A stretch of 64,000 nucleotides of DNA. Origin: Herbaspirillum sp. Sphag64. GTDB lineage: Bacteria; Pseudomonadota; Gammaproteobacteria; Burkholderiales; Burkholderiaceae_D. The position numbers were made by a program, and so were the translations under genes. Below are positions 7,469 through 17,600 of the stretch, one piece after another. Location: contig NZ_JACHYE010000004.1 in assembly GCF_014192645.1 (NCBI RefSeq), forward strand, positions 62,001-126,000, written 5' to 3'. Numbering within the stretch: the first letter of the stretch is position 1; every line of letters starts with the position of its first letter. The notes below the pieces were generated by a model. That model was not told the origin of the DNA. It saw nothing but the letters and a program-made list of their open reading frames with translations, and did not search any database.

Positions 7469-9991
7469 TTAGTGCAACGCTCCCTGCCAGATTCCTTGCC
7501 GCAGACTGCTCAACTGACCGTCCTGCCATTGCCACAGATGCAGCCAGCCATGTTCCACCAGTTGGCGCACGCCCTGATGCTTGCTCAGCACGGTGTCAAT
7601 TCTCTCTTGCGGTGCCTCGATGACCACGGTCAGTCGCACCGGATCATGCATCCACTGGATGCCATCGTGCAGTGATTGTTTGGACAGGCCGATGCGAAGA
7701 TCGCCGCCATTGCCTTCAAACACGCCAATACGGCCACCGACGACGTTATGCAGTAATTTATTGCCGCTACCGTAGTACAGCGGATCGCAGGTAGAGGCGT
7801 GGTACTGCCAGTTGATCCAGTGTGCCACCAGCATGGGCGCGGTCATCAACAATTCCAGCAAGCTGCCGTCAGGATCGTTGTCGGCATCGTAGTCATGCAG
7901 AAAACTGCGACCATCCAGCGTGATGCCGCGGCTACGCGCACGGCGGCCGATGACCAGCGCCGCATTGCCTGCCAATCCCCATTCAGGACGTGTCTGTGCA
8001 CCATCGCTGGCACGCTGCTGCAGCGCCAGCAACAACTTCCTGGCTGACTGGCTGGGGTCAAGCTGGAGTCGCGGTGCACGCTCACGGCGGACTTGATCCA
8101 ATGCCAGCGCGAAGCCGCTTTGCAGGGCATCAAGTTGGGTGGCGACATTGGCCGGCAATTGCTCCAGATCAAACCACTCCAGTTCATCGGTCGTCGTGTT
8201 GTGCAAGGCGGCGATGAAGTGGCTGGTAGCGGGTACATCAATTCCCTGCAGCGCCAAACCTGCACGTACCTCGGGTTGATTCAGCAAATGTGCCGCCACC
8301 CGGGCATTGACTTCGCCACTCTGGCCGCAGCAGGCACCGCATTCCAGACCGGCAGATTGTGGATTGTTCTTGCTCTGACTGCCGTGACCGATCAGCAAGA
8401 CCAGCGGTGCGATGGTCTGCCGCAGTCCCATGCCGCGTAGCATCGCGGCTGCCAGTTTGACTTTGCTATCCGTATCCAGGGCGGTGAGTGCTGGTTGTAG
8501 CTGAGCCCGCTCGCGTGCTTTCAGTCCCGTCAAATGTTGCCTGCGACGGGCTTGTGGGCGCGCCCACAACCAGTGGCGCAACTTGCTGCCGTAGATCAGT
8601 CCGAATGCTTCCACGAACGATACTGCACTGGCAGGCCAGCGTGCTGCAGCGTGCCATTGCTCGCCGATCGCAAAGCGCTGCTGGCGGACATGAGCCAGTG
8701 AAGCCACGGTGCTGCCTTGTACTATTGCAGCAGGTGTCAGTACATCGGTGGTGGTGGTGACCGGTGCCAGCAGGCCTGGTAATTGCGGTCGTGTTGCGCT
8801 GCTACCGAGCGGCGTGTAGCTGACCGGAAGGCCGAAGAAGCCGGCAAAACCAACCGTCTGCAACTGTGGCAGACAGGTCTCCATGGCACGTCGCAAGGGT
8901 TCGCTGCGCACGTCGATACAGAACACGGCCTGCACTCGTGGCGGTGTTTCTGGGTTCTGCATTTTGTGCGATGGCGCAGCTGGTAGAGCGATCAGACGCT
9001 GCGCCAGTTGCCGTTGGTAGCTGATATCCAGCGCCAGTTGCCATACTTCGTCGACTGCCAGTGCTGCTTCTGCCTCGGCAAGCCGTACGTGGCTGTTGCG
9101 CCAGTCATCCTGCAATGTGCGCAAGGCGGCGTCGGTCGCTGCTGTGGCCGACTCAGGCAACACTATCGCACCCCATGCCAGACGGATGGCCAGCAATTCG
9201 CGCAGATGCGTATCTTCAGTGGCACGTCCTTCCTGTTGTGCCTGCCAGTGCAGATAGGCGCACCAGGAGGCCCAGCCATTGATCGTCAGCAGTAAGGCTT
9301 CGAGGTAATCCGGCCAGACCGATTGTGGCAGGCCGAGCCGCTGAAGTACCCATGATTCTGCTTGGGCTGGCGTAGCCGGTAGCTTGGCAAGTCGTTGCCC
9401 GAGATCGGGCAGGCCCATCAGGATGCCGATACCGTGATCGTGCAGCAGGGTGTCACGCCAGAAGGCATACAAACCGGTGTTACCTTGCGGGCGCCAGTCT
9501 GCTTGGTGATTGTCAAAATACGCGGCGCAGGTCTGGCTCACCTGATGCGTGATCGCCTGTCGCCATGGCAGGCGATGTTCACGGGTTAGCTCTGGCTCAC
9601 GCTGATCGAGCAGATCAATCAGCAGTGGCAGTGCCGGTAAATCCGGCACGGTTTCAAGCGCATTGATACATTGTTGTGCGGTGAGTACGGTGTGACCGTG
9701 GTGACTGTTGCCACTGCACTGTGCAATCGCTAACTGCAGATCGGCCGGCGTGATTTGTCCACGTAACCACGCCGCCCGTTGTTGCTGCCGGTTTGGATAG
9801 ACTTGCACACCGCCGAGCAAGGCAAGACGCGCCGCGACACTATGTAGCGGACGATCAATCCGGCCCCAATGCGGATTGACTGCGATTGCCCGATCCAGTG
9901 GCCAGCTTGGCGCAATCGCGGAACAGGCGCGCTGGCAGGCATGATTGATGGCGTCATTGATGGCGTGATCAAGACTGGTCGCTAGTATCAT
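7469..9991 (-). CDS. dabA: Probable inorganic carbon transporter subunit DabA (DUF2309)
   Basis: This 840-residue DUF2309 protein is the soluble, zinc-containing partner of the DAB bicarbonate-accumulating complex, distantly related to beta-carbonic anhydrases. Predicted zinc-site residues are present: Cys358 and Asp360 in VFCIDVRSEPLRR, His536 in LIGHGSQSKNNP and Cys551 in LECGACCG. The early motif AVNPHWG is also typical. It is thought to convert CO2 to bicarbonate in a vectorial reaction powered through DabB. The start is 3 bp after the dabB stop, so the genes are co-translated. Length and all key residues are intact. No carboxysome or rubisco gene is in this window. Confidence 0.92.
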   Translation of the reverse strand: MILATSLDHAINDAINHACQRACSAIAPSWPLDRAIAVNPHWGRIDRPLHSVAARLALLGGVQVYPNRQQQRAAWLRGQITPADLQLAIAQCSGNSHHGHTVLTAQQCINALETVPDLPALPLLIDLLDQREPELTREHRLPWRQAITHQVSQTCAAYFDNHQADWRPQGNTGLYAFWRDTLLHDHGIGILMGLPDLGQRLAKLPATPAQAESWVLQRLGLPQSVWPDYLEALLLTINGWASWCAYLHWQAQQEGRATEDTHLRELLAIRLAWGAIVLPESATAATDAALRTLQDDWRNSHVRLAEAEAALAVDEVWQLALDISYQRQLAQRLIALPAAPSHKMQNPETPPRVQAVFCIDVRSEPLRRAMETCLPQLQTVGFAGFFGLPVSYTPLGSSATRPQLPGLLAPVTTTTDVLTPAAIVQGSTVASLAHVRQQRFAIGEQWHAAARWPASAVSFVEAFGLIYGSKLRHWLWARPQARRRQHLTGLKARERAQLQPALTALDTDSKVKLAAAMLRGMGLRQTIAPLVLLIGHGSQSKNNPQSAGLECGACCGQSGEVNARVAAHLLNQPEVRAGLALQGIDVPATSHFIAALHNTTTDELEWFDLEQLPANVATQLDALQSGFALALDQVRRERAPRLQLDPSQSARKLLLALQQRASDGAQTRPEWGLAGNAALVIGRRARSRGITLDGRSFLHDYDADNDPDGSLLELLMTAPMLVAHWINWQYHASTCDPLYYGSGNKLLHNVVGGRIGVFEGNGGDLRIGLSKQSLHDGIQWMHDPVRLTVVIEAPQERIDTVLSKHQGVRQLVEHGWLHLWQWQDGQLSSLRQGIWQGALH

Positions 9992-9994
9992 CGC

Positions 9995-11665
9995 TTAATT
10001 CCTGATCAATGTAGGTTGGGCTGCAAGGGGCTGGGCCATTGCCTGGGGACTCACATGGCTGCCATCTCGTCGGCTCGCGGGGGGCAAGCGCACCGGCCAC
10101 AGCCATAGCGTCAATCGGGTGATTGCCTCGTCCAGGTAAAAGCCGGCATAGCTCTGGCGGCGCAGCGGTTCCAACCGCGCACGCCAGGCTGGTAATTGCA
10201 GTAATGCCGTGCCGAGATAGATCAGGCTCATGATTACAATTACGATCATGCCATCGGGTTCGTGCGGGGTACTGACGACACCCAGTGGCAAAGCGTGTGC
10301 GAGGAGCGCCAGCAAGCTCAGCAGCGTCGCTAGCAGTAGTCCTGTTAGCAGGTGGAATAGTTGTTGCCCACCAAGCTGACTGTTCTGCGTATTGCGCAAC
10401 CAGAGCATCGGTGCCCACGCCAATGCCAGCACCACTGTCCACCACCACGGCCAGACACTTTCTGTGCCGTGCATGTTGGTGACAAAACCGGCCATTAACG
10501 ACGGGCTCCAGTTCACCGCGCTCAGCACTGCCCCACACAGCAACGGTGCCAGCAACAGGCTCCAGACACGCGGCACGGAAGTGCCTTGCAAGTCTCTCAG
10601 ACCGGCTTGTTCGACCGCATTGCCGGCGCTCAGAAAGGTGTGCGCCTTATATAACGAATGTCCCAGTAAATGCAGCAAAGCCAGTTGATGCAGACCAACC
10701 GCGCATTCGAGCAGCATGAAGCCCATTTGTGCCAGTGTGGACCATGCCAGCCGTACTTTGATGCTGATCCGGGTCAGCATCACGAAGCCAGCCAGCGCTG
10801 TACTCAGCAAGCCCAGCACCAGCAGCAGGTAACGTGCTACCGGCACCTGCGCCAGCAGCGGTGCAAAGTGGATCAACACCATGCCCCCCAGATTGACGAC
10901 ACCGGCATGCAGCAGCGCCGAGACCGGAGTGGGTGCTTCCATCACCTGAATCAGCCAGCCATGTAAAGGCAGCAAGGCGGTGCGGATGGCAACCGCCAAT
11001 GCCAGCAGAACCGCACACCATTGCAACTTCACATCGGCACCATGGGTTTGTACCTGTGCCAGCAAAGTTGAAATCGTGCCGCTGCCCGTAGACTGGACTG
11101 CCAACACGGCAGCGGCGATCAGCAGCAGATCGGCGAGGCGGTCCGCAAGGAATTTTTTGTGGGCGGCCAGCGCCGCGAAAGGGCGGTCTTCGTAGCAGCA
11201 CAGCAACGGATGCAAGGCCAGACCGACACCAGCCCAGGCCGCAATCAGGAGTGCCCAGTGATCCGCCAGCAGCAACAGATGCACCGCCGTTAATACGCCG
11301 CACAATGCCGCCGCGTAGCGCGCCTGCCGTGATTCACCCTGCAGATAGCGTGCAGAAAAGCTAATGATCACCGTTCCCAGTGCCTGTACCAGCAAGCCGA
11401 CCCAGGCCGCACTGAGGCTGATGCACAATCCCGGCAGCAGTGGCTGACTGCTCGCCGAAGTTTCAGCTGATCCACTCCACCATTGCAACAGCAGGCTTAG
11501 TGCAGCAACCACCGTCGCCACCAGGCTGATTCCCTTGAGCAGAGGCCAGCCAGCCGGCATGCGGTTGCCGAGTCGCCAGGCCAGCGCGGCGCAGAGCAAC
11601 ATCAGTGCAGCAGGCAACAGTGCCAGCGTGAGCATAAGCGGAATAAACCAGTGGTCGGTCAACAT
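9995..11665 (-). CDS. dabB: NuoL/MrpA-like membrane subunit DabB
   Basis: This 556-residue membrane protein with about fourteen hydrophobic segments belongs to the proton-conducting subunit family (NuoL, MrpA, NdhF). Typical features include WAGVGLALHPLL in an early segment, LLPLHGWLIQVMEAPTPVSALLHAG (the quinone-oxidoreductase/Mrp signature) near residue 235 and LGHSLYKAHTFLSAGNAVEQ near 335 with the conserved Lys. It lacks complex I neighbours and sits directly before dabA, so it is the DabB cation-coupled partner rather than a respiratory subunit. It is the first gene of the operon, divergent from the LysR gene across 70 bp. Confidence 0.9.
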   Translation of the reverse strand: MLTDHWFIPLMLTLALLPAALMLLCAALAWRLGNRMPAGWPLLKGISLVATVVAALSLLLQWWSGSAETSASSQPLLPGLCISLSAAWVGLLVQALGTVIISFSARYLQGESRQARYAAALCGVLTAVHLLLLADHWALLIAAWAGVGLALHPLLCCYEDRPFAALAAHKKFLADRLADLLLIAAAVLAVQSTGSGTISTLLAQVQTHGADVKLQWCAVLLALAVAIRTALLPLHGWLIQVMEAPTPVSALLHAGVVNLGGMVLIHFAPLLAQVPVARYLLLVLGLLSTALAGFVMLTRISIKVRLAWSTLAQMGFMLLECAVGLHQLALLHLLGHSLYKAHTFLSAGNAVEQAGLRDLQGTSVPRVWSLLLAPLLCGAVLSAVNWSPSLMAGFVTNMHGTESVWPWWWTVVLALAWAPMLWLRNTQNSQLGGQQLFHLLTGLLLATLLSLLALLAHALPLGVVSTPHEPDGMIVIVIMSLIYLGTALLQLPAWRARLEPLRRQSYAGFYLDEAITRLTLWLWPVRLPPASRRDGSHVSPQAMAQPLAAQPTLIRN

Positions 11666-11735
11666 GAGCAGCGTTTCAGCAGTGAGAATGGATGCTATCT
11701 TGCTGGTGTTGATTCATTCTGTAAAATAGATATAT

Positions 11736-12650
11736 ATGAACAATATTGAGCATAAAAGAGAACAATTGGGTTTGTCCCGCCTCAACTTCCACCATCTGCA
11801 CTACTTCTGGTGTGTGGCCAAGGAGGGGCATCTGAGTCGCGTCGCCCAGCGTTTGCATGTCTCGCAGTCGGCGCTTTCGGCACAGATACGGCAGCTGGAA
11901 GAGCGTCTCGGTGAGGCCTTGTTCGAGCGCGAAGGGCGTAGTTTGAAGCTCACTGATACAGGGCATCTGGTACTGGAATATGCCGAGGGTATCTTTGACT
12001 TGAGTGCAGAACTGCTGGAGCGTCTCAATGGCCGTCGTCAGGGCACAACACGCCTGCGTATTGGCAGTGTGGCAACTCTGTCACGCAATTATCAGGAAAA
12101 CTGGCTCAAACCGCTCCTGACCGATCCAGAGCTGAGCCTGACGCTGGAGTCTGGCCTGCTCAATGGCTTGCTCGATCGCTTGTTACATCATCAACTCGAT
12201 GTCGTGCTGGCCAACGAGGCGGTACCGGTCAATCCAGATCATCCGCTGCATTGCCGGTTACTGGCTAGCCAGTCGCTCTCGCTGGTGGGTCGGGCGCAGC
12301 GCTGGCAGGGGCAACAGTTGCGCATCCCCGAGGATTTACATGGGATGGAAATGGCGCTGCCAGGTCCGCGCCATGTGGTGCGTTCGCAGTTTGATGCGCT
12401 ATGCAATGCTGCTGGCGTGGTGCCGCAAGTGCGCGCTGAAGTGGATGACATGGCGATGCTGCGCTTGCTTGCGCGTGACAGCGGCTGGCTGGCTCTCCTG
12501 CCGGAAGTGGTGGTACAGGACGAATTGCAGAATGGCTTGCTGGTGATGGTTGGCGTGGCCACCGAGCTGAAAGAGCACTTTTATGCCATTACGGCACCGC
12601 ATCGCTATCGTCCAGCGGTGCTGGATCAACTGATCGCGGCAAATCGCTAA
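11736..12650 (+). CDS. LysR-family regulator divergent from dabBA (NhaR-like)
   Basis: This 304-residue LysR-type regulator has a helix-turn-helix at about residues 17-76 (LNFHHLHYFWCVAKEGHLSR, then the SQSALSAQIRQLEERLG recognition region), followed by a periplasmic-binding-type effector domain. The opening HHLHYFW resembles the NhaR subgroup. It is transcribed away from dabB with a 70-bp shared intergenic region, the classical arrangement for a LysR activator of the divergent operon; the effector might be inorganic carbon or pH, but that is inference. There is no clear Shine-Dalgarno before the ATG; AT-rich sequence immediately precedes it. Confidence 0.9.
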   Translation: MNNIEHKREQLGLSRLNFHHLHYFWCVAKEGHLSRVAQRLHVSQSALSAQIRQLEERLGEALFEREGRSLKLTDTGHLVLEYAEGIFDLSAELLERLNGRRQGTTRLRIGSVATLSRNYQENWLKPLLTDPELSLTLESGLLNGLLDRLLHHQLDVVLANEAVPVNPDHPLHCRLLASQSLSLVGRAQRWQGQQLRIPEDLHGMEMALPGPRHVVRSQFDALCNAAGVVPQVRAEVDDMAMLRLLARDSGWLALLPEVVVQDELQNGLLVMVGVATELKEHFYAITAPHRYRPAVLDQLIAANR

Positions 12651-12912
12651 AGCGACCATTTACTACGTACGCGAGAGTATGTTGATTCTATTCCCCGTTA
12701 CGTAACTAAATATCACGCCAAGATTCCCGCTGAACAAAATTCTTAGTAGTATCTAATTTCGCGTGTCTTCTGGCTAAATAACGAGCATCAATTTGAATTT
12801 ATTTGCATTTTAATCAATATGTTTGCGAAATGATAACCGCGTCAGGTCTGAGATCGGAGAGAATATCGAGCACGATTTGCGGTTGTGATTGTTAATCTGA
12901 TATGGAGAAAAA

Positions 12913-14502
12913 ATGCCAAGCAGTTTTACCAAAAAGCGTGCACGCGATGAGAACCTCCTGGCGCAATGGGATCAACACCAGGAAGAGCACTTCCAGCGCT
13001 TTAACCTGAGTCGCGAGCAGGTCAAGTCTGCCCAGTTATCCCTGCAGGGCTACATTGTTCTGCCGGGCGACCCGCAATACGATCAAGACCGCAAGCTATC
13101 AAACGCCGCCTTTGATCCTCATCCATCCATGATTATCTATTGCGTCATCGAGAGTGATGTCGCGATTGCCCTGACATTGGCGCAACACACAACCCTGCCG
13201 TTTACCGTACGTTCGGGTGGCCATTGCACCGCGGGGTTCTCGGCCGGAAGTGGCGTGCTCATTGACGTTAGCAAGCTCAACGATGTGTACATCGATGCCG
13301 AGCGCCAGTTTGCTTCGGTGGGCTGTGGTTGCCCGTTCAGTAAATTCTCGGATGCGATGCAACGCTACGGTTTGCACGTACCCATTGGCGAATGCGAAGA
13401 CGTCTGTGTCGGCGGGTTTGTGCAGGGAGGCGGCTATGGTTTTACCTCGGTCACCTACGGCATGAACTGCGACAACGTGATCGATGTGCGCGTGATGCTG
13501 GCCAATGGCCGCATCGTGACCGCCAGCCCGACCGTCAACCGCGACCTCTGGTGGGCGGTGCGCGGCGGCACGGGCGGTAACTTCGGTGTTCTGCTGAGTG
13601 TGCGTTACCAGTTGCGCCCGCTGGGCAAGGTGTTCGGCTGGGCCATCATCTGGGCACTGGAGACCGAGCAGGACTTGGAGAATGCCACCGGTGCCTTGCT
13701 GGAACTGCAGGCCAATTACATGCTGCGCAATTCTTCACGACAGATGAATGTGCAAATTTCACTGTGCTTCCAGCCCGGCGTCGAAGGCGGTTTGCCACTC
13801 GAGAACATGAAGCCTTACCTGCTGGTGCGCGGTCTTTATGTGGGCACTGACACAGCTGGTATGGAGGCGATTGCACCGTTACAAAAACTGCCTGGCGCGA
13901 TCACGCAATGGACCATGTATACCGACTTCAACGAGCTCAACGAGAAGCTGCTCAATGTGCCCTACAGCATGCCATGCTTCGCACCAGACATCAGCTGGCC
14001 GCCTGAGGATAAGGCCTCGCGTTATGTCGCGCGTGATTTGTCGCCGCAGGAATGGCGCTCGATTCTGGATTACTACAAGCGCACGCCGAACCAGTATTCC
14101 TATGCCTATCTGGAAGTCTATGGCGGCGCCATCAATGACTATCCGGTTGAGGACAGTGCGTTCATTCACCGCAATGCGGCGTTTGACGTCGTGCTCGACG
14201 TGTTCTGGTGGACCGACGAAGAAAAGCCGCTGGCACAGGGATTCCTGGATGGCTGGATTGCCTTGTTCGAACCGATGTCGAATGGCCATATCTATCAGAA
14301 CTATCCACGTCTGAATCAGGATGACTATGGCTGGCGTTATTGGGGGGATGCGCAGAACGCCTTGTATGCGGTCAAGCAGAAATACGACCCCAGCAATGCG
14401 TTCCGTTTTGCCCAGGAGGTCACACCGAGTCTGAAGCAAGAACAGCAGGTCGCATTACCGGCAACACTGCAAGCAGCATTACATCAGCCGATCACGTATT
14501 GA
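12913..14502 (+). CDS. FAD-linked oxidase, berberine-bridge type
   Basis: This 529-residue flavoprotein has a PCMH/FAD_binding_4 domain at about residues 75-235 and a C-terminal BBE motif (YQNYPRLNQDDYGWRYWGD near 458, then YDPSNAFRF). RSGGHC near residue 97 carries the His used for 8-alpha-histidyl FAD. The Cys in PIGECEDVCVGGFVQGGG near 158 matches the 6-S-cysteinyl position, so bicovalent FAD is likely. Family members oxidise sugars, aldehydes or alkaloids with O2; the substrate is unknown here. There is no signal peptide. GGAG precedes the ATG. It appears monocistronic, between an AT-rich 262-bp upstream gap and a downstream hairpin. Confidence 0.88.
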   Translation: MPSSFTKKRARDENLLAQWDQHQEEHFQRFNLSREQVKSAQLSLQGYIVLPGDPQYDQDRKLSNAAFDPHPSMIIYCVIESDVAIALTLAQHTTLPFTVRSGGHCTAGFSAGSGVLIDVSKLNDVYIDAERQFASVGCGCPFSKFSDAMQRYGLHVPIGECEDVCVGGFVQGGGYGFTSVTYGMNCDNVIDVRVMLANGRIVTASPTVNRDLWWAVRGGTGGNFGVLLSVRYQLRPLGKVFGWAIIWALETEQDLENATGALLELQANYMLRNSSRQMNVQISLCFQPGVEGGLPLENMKPYLLVRGLYVGTDTAGMEAIAPLQKLPGAITQWTMYTDFNELNEKLLNVPYSMPCFAPDISWPPEDKASRYVARDLSPQEWRSILDYYKRTPNQYSYAYLEVYGGAINDYPVEDSAFIHRNAAFDVVLDVFWWTDEEKPLAQGFLDGWIALFEPMSNGHIYQNYPRLNQDDYGWRYWGDAQNALYAVKQKYDPSNAFRFAQEVTPSLKQEQQVALPATLQAALHQPITY

Positions 14503-14510
14503 CCGGTTAG

Positions 14511-14546
14511 CCGAAAAGCGATCAGTGCTGACTGGCCGCTTTTCGG
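14511..14546 (+). terminator. Strong hairpin after the FAD oxidase gene
   Basis: A 10-bp perfect stem CCGAAAAGCG / CGCTTTTCGG continues inward as CAGT/ACTG after a mismatch. It starts 8 bp after the stop codon. No T-run follows, so it may be a weak terminator or an mRNA-stabilising hairpin. Confidence 0.5.
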
Positions 14547-14638
14547 TGGGGGAATGGTTGCTCGCCGTCGCCTGCAAAGGTAGCGGCGAGCATGAAATAC
14601 ATCAGCTAGTCTGATAACAAAAATACTGTGTACAGAAC

Positions 14639-17600
14639 ATGACCGCTCGATACTTTTTGCTGCAACGAGAACTGCGCAGCCTTTGCCAATCCTTGCTCGG
14701 CGCGTGGATGCTGGTACTTTGCTGCACCGTTGCAACGGGAGCGCCGCTCAAGTATCCGCGCTTTCAGCAATTAGGTATCGAACAGGGCTTGCCACACGAG
14801 CTGGTGCAGACGATGCTGCAAGACCGGCAGGGATTCATCTGGATTGGCACCCAGAGTGGGCTGGCCCGTTACGACGGGATGAGCATTACCTATTACCGCT
14901 CCGATGTAAATAAACCGACCAGTCTTGCTGCGCCCTGGGTAACGGCGCTGTTCCAGGATGCCAAGGGTGAACTTTGGGTTGGCACGCGGGGCGGTGGCGT
15001 GATGCGCTACAACCCGGCAGATGAAAGCTTTATCCGCTACAGCAACGATACCAAGGACTATCACGCCCCCTCTGCTAGTAAGCAGATTCTCGCGATCAAG
15101 GGAGATGGTACGCATGGCATCTGGCTGGCAACCCTGGACGGCCTCTGGCATCTTGATATCGACAGCGGTAAATTCTCGGTTTTGCGCCACGATCCCAATC
15201 AGACAACAAGTCTCTTGAGTGATGAAATACGCGATCTGGTACTGGATGCGCGCGGCAACCTGTGGGTTGCGACGCCGATCGGACTGGATCGGCTGGCGCC
15301 AGGCGCGACGACGTTCGAGCACTTCCGTCTGGATGACGGTGCCATGGCCGATAGCAAGTTCAACGATATTCGCTCGTTGATGGCAGATCGCAATGGCGGA
15401 CTCTGGATCGGTACCGCTGCCGGCGTCGAGTTATGGTCCAGCAACGGCAGCAAGCGGCGTTTTGGCACCAAGGAAGGCCTGCAACCCGGCATCATTACCG
15501 CGCTCTATCAGGACCAGGACGAGGCTATCTGGGTTGGCACACAGACTGATGGTCTGAAGCGCTGGGATCCGAGTGCGGAGCATTTTCAGTCCTATCGCAA
15601 CCAGCCCAGCGACCCGCACAGTCTGGCCGATAATCGTATCGTTACCTTGCTGCAGGATCGATCCGGGGTATTGTGGGTAGGCACCTGGAATCGCGGGATC
15701 AGCCGGGTCGATTTGCTGGGTGGTGGCTTTGACCGCTTTGTGCATCTGGCCGGTGAAGCACACACGATTGGCGAAGGTCGCATTCAGGGTTTTGCCGTCG
15801 CAGACCATGACAAGATATGGATGGGTACCGCTGAAAATGGACTCAATCGCATGGATCGCCGCACCGGCGAAGTCGAGTCCTTCATGCATCGGCCGGGAGA
15901 CGCGAATAGTCTGAGCTCCAATACCGTGCGAGCGGTGCAAGTCAATGCCGAAGGTGTCTGGATTGGCAGTGCCGGCGGCCTCGATCTGCTCGACCCGGCC
16001 ACTGGTCGCTTCACTCATTTCACACACGATCCAACCAACCCTAATAGTCTTGGCTCCAATCAGATCTACACGATGATGTTTGATCATCAAGGCATATTGT
16101 GGATCGGTACCATGGATGCTGGCCTGGATCGTTTTGATCCGGCGCGCCGGACCTTCCAGCATTTTCCACATCGCTCGGATGACCCCACCAGTATCGCCAA
16201 TCCCTGGGTGTTCACCCTGATGGAAGATAGCAAGCACAATCTATGGGTAGGAACGGCTTCCAGCGGGCTGGATCTGTTTGATCGCAAGACCGGTCGTGCA
16301 GAGCATTTTCAGCGCGACGAAAAAGATCCCACCAGCCTGAGCCAGAATACCGTCACGCAATTGCTGGAAGACCGTTCAGGTACGCTGTGGGTAACGACGA
16401 CCACAGGTCTTAATCGCGTCTATCGTGATGCGCAAGGGCGGATCCGTTTCAAGCATTACACAGTCAAGGATGGCCTGGAAAATGACGTCATTCTGGATAT
16501 TCAGGAAGATGCCAAGGGATATCTGTGGATGGGCACCAATACCGGCATGTCACGCTTCGACCCGGTCCATGAGAGCTTCCGTAACTTTACCTCTGCCAAT
16601 GGCCTCATTGATGGTACCTACATGGTCGGTGGCACGTTCAAGGATCAGGATGGCCGGATGTACTTCGCCGGTACGCGCGGCCTGAACATCTTTGATCCCG
16701 GAGCCATTCGCGACAATAACGTACAGCCACAGGTGGTACTGACCGACTTTTTGATTTTCAATAAATCAGTACGTGGTGCTGGCGACATGAATGGCTTCAG
16801 CATCGATGGTGCGGTCAACCATGCGGGCAAAGTCACGATGTCCTATCGCTACTCCGTCTTTTCGATCGAGTTCGCGGCGCTGCATTTTGCGGACCCGTTA
16901 CACAATCGTTACGCCTACAAGCTGGACGGTTTCGACAAGAACTGGGTCTATACCGATGCCAACCACCGGGTCGCCACCTATACCAACCTGGAACCTGGCA
17001 AGTATGTATTCCGGGTCAAGGCAGCAACCAAGGAGGGCAGCTGGAACGAGCAGGGCGCCAGCCTGATCATTGTGATTACACCACCGTTCTGGAAAACCTG
17101 GTGGTTCCGTCTGCTGGTTGCCGTGATCGTATTGGGGAGTACCTATTTAGCCTATCGTGCACGGATCAGACACTTCGCGCAGCAACAGATCCGCCTCGAA
17201 AAGCTGGTGCTCGAACGTACCGCTGAAGCGACTGCAGCACGCGCCGTTGCCGAGCGTAAGAGCACGCAGGTCAGTACCTTGCTGGATAACTCGGGACAGG
17301 GCTTTTTGTCCTTTGCGGCCAATCTGCGGGTGGATCCTGAATATAGTCTCGAGTGCCACAAGATCTTTGATCGCGGCATTGAGGATGTCTTCCTTCCGGG
17401 GCTGCTGTATGACGATGACAAGCAGCGCACCTATATCGAAAAAAATCTGACCCATGTCTTCCGTTGCGGTGACGATCTGAACCGGCGTGAAATCTACATG
17501 GAATTACTGCCGACCGAATATCGTCTCTACGGTCGTGACTACGACGCCAAATACCGTTATCTCAGCGACCATCGGATCATGATGATCCTCACCGACATCA

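Noticed and set aside
15431-16237. Minus-strand frame of 268 codons opposite the propeller sensor
   Set aside because: The plus-strand protein has clear domains here; the antisense frame is a by-product of GC-rich third positions and repeated blades.
14800-16700. Periodic DNA pattern that looks like tandem repeats
   Set aside because: It reflects Reg_prop protein blades with diverged DNA; it is not a nucleotide repeat array or CRISPR.
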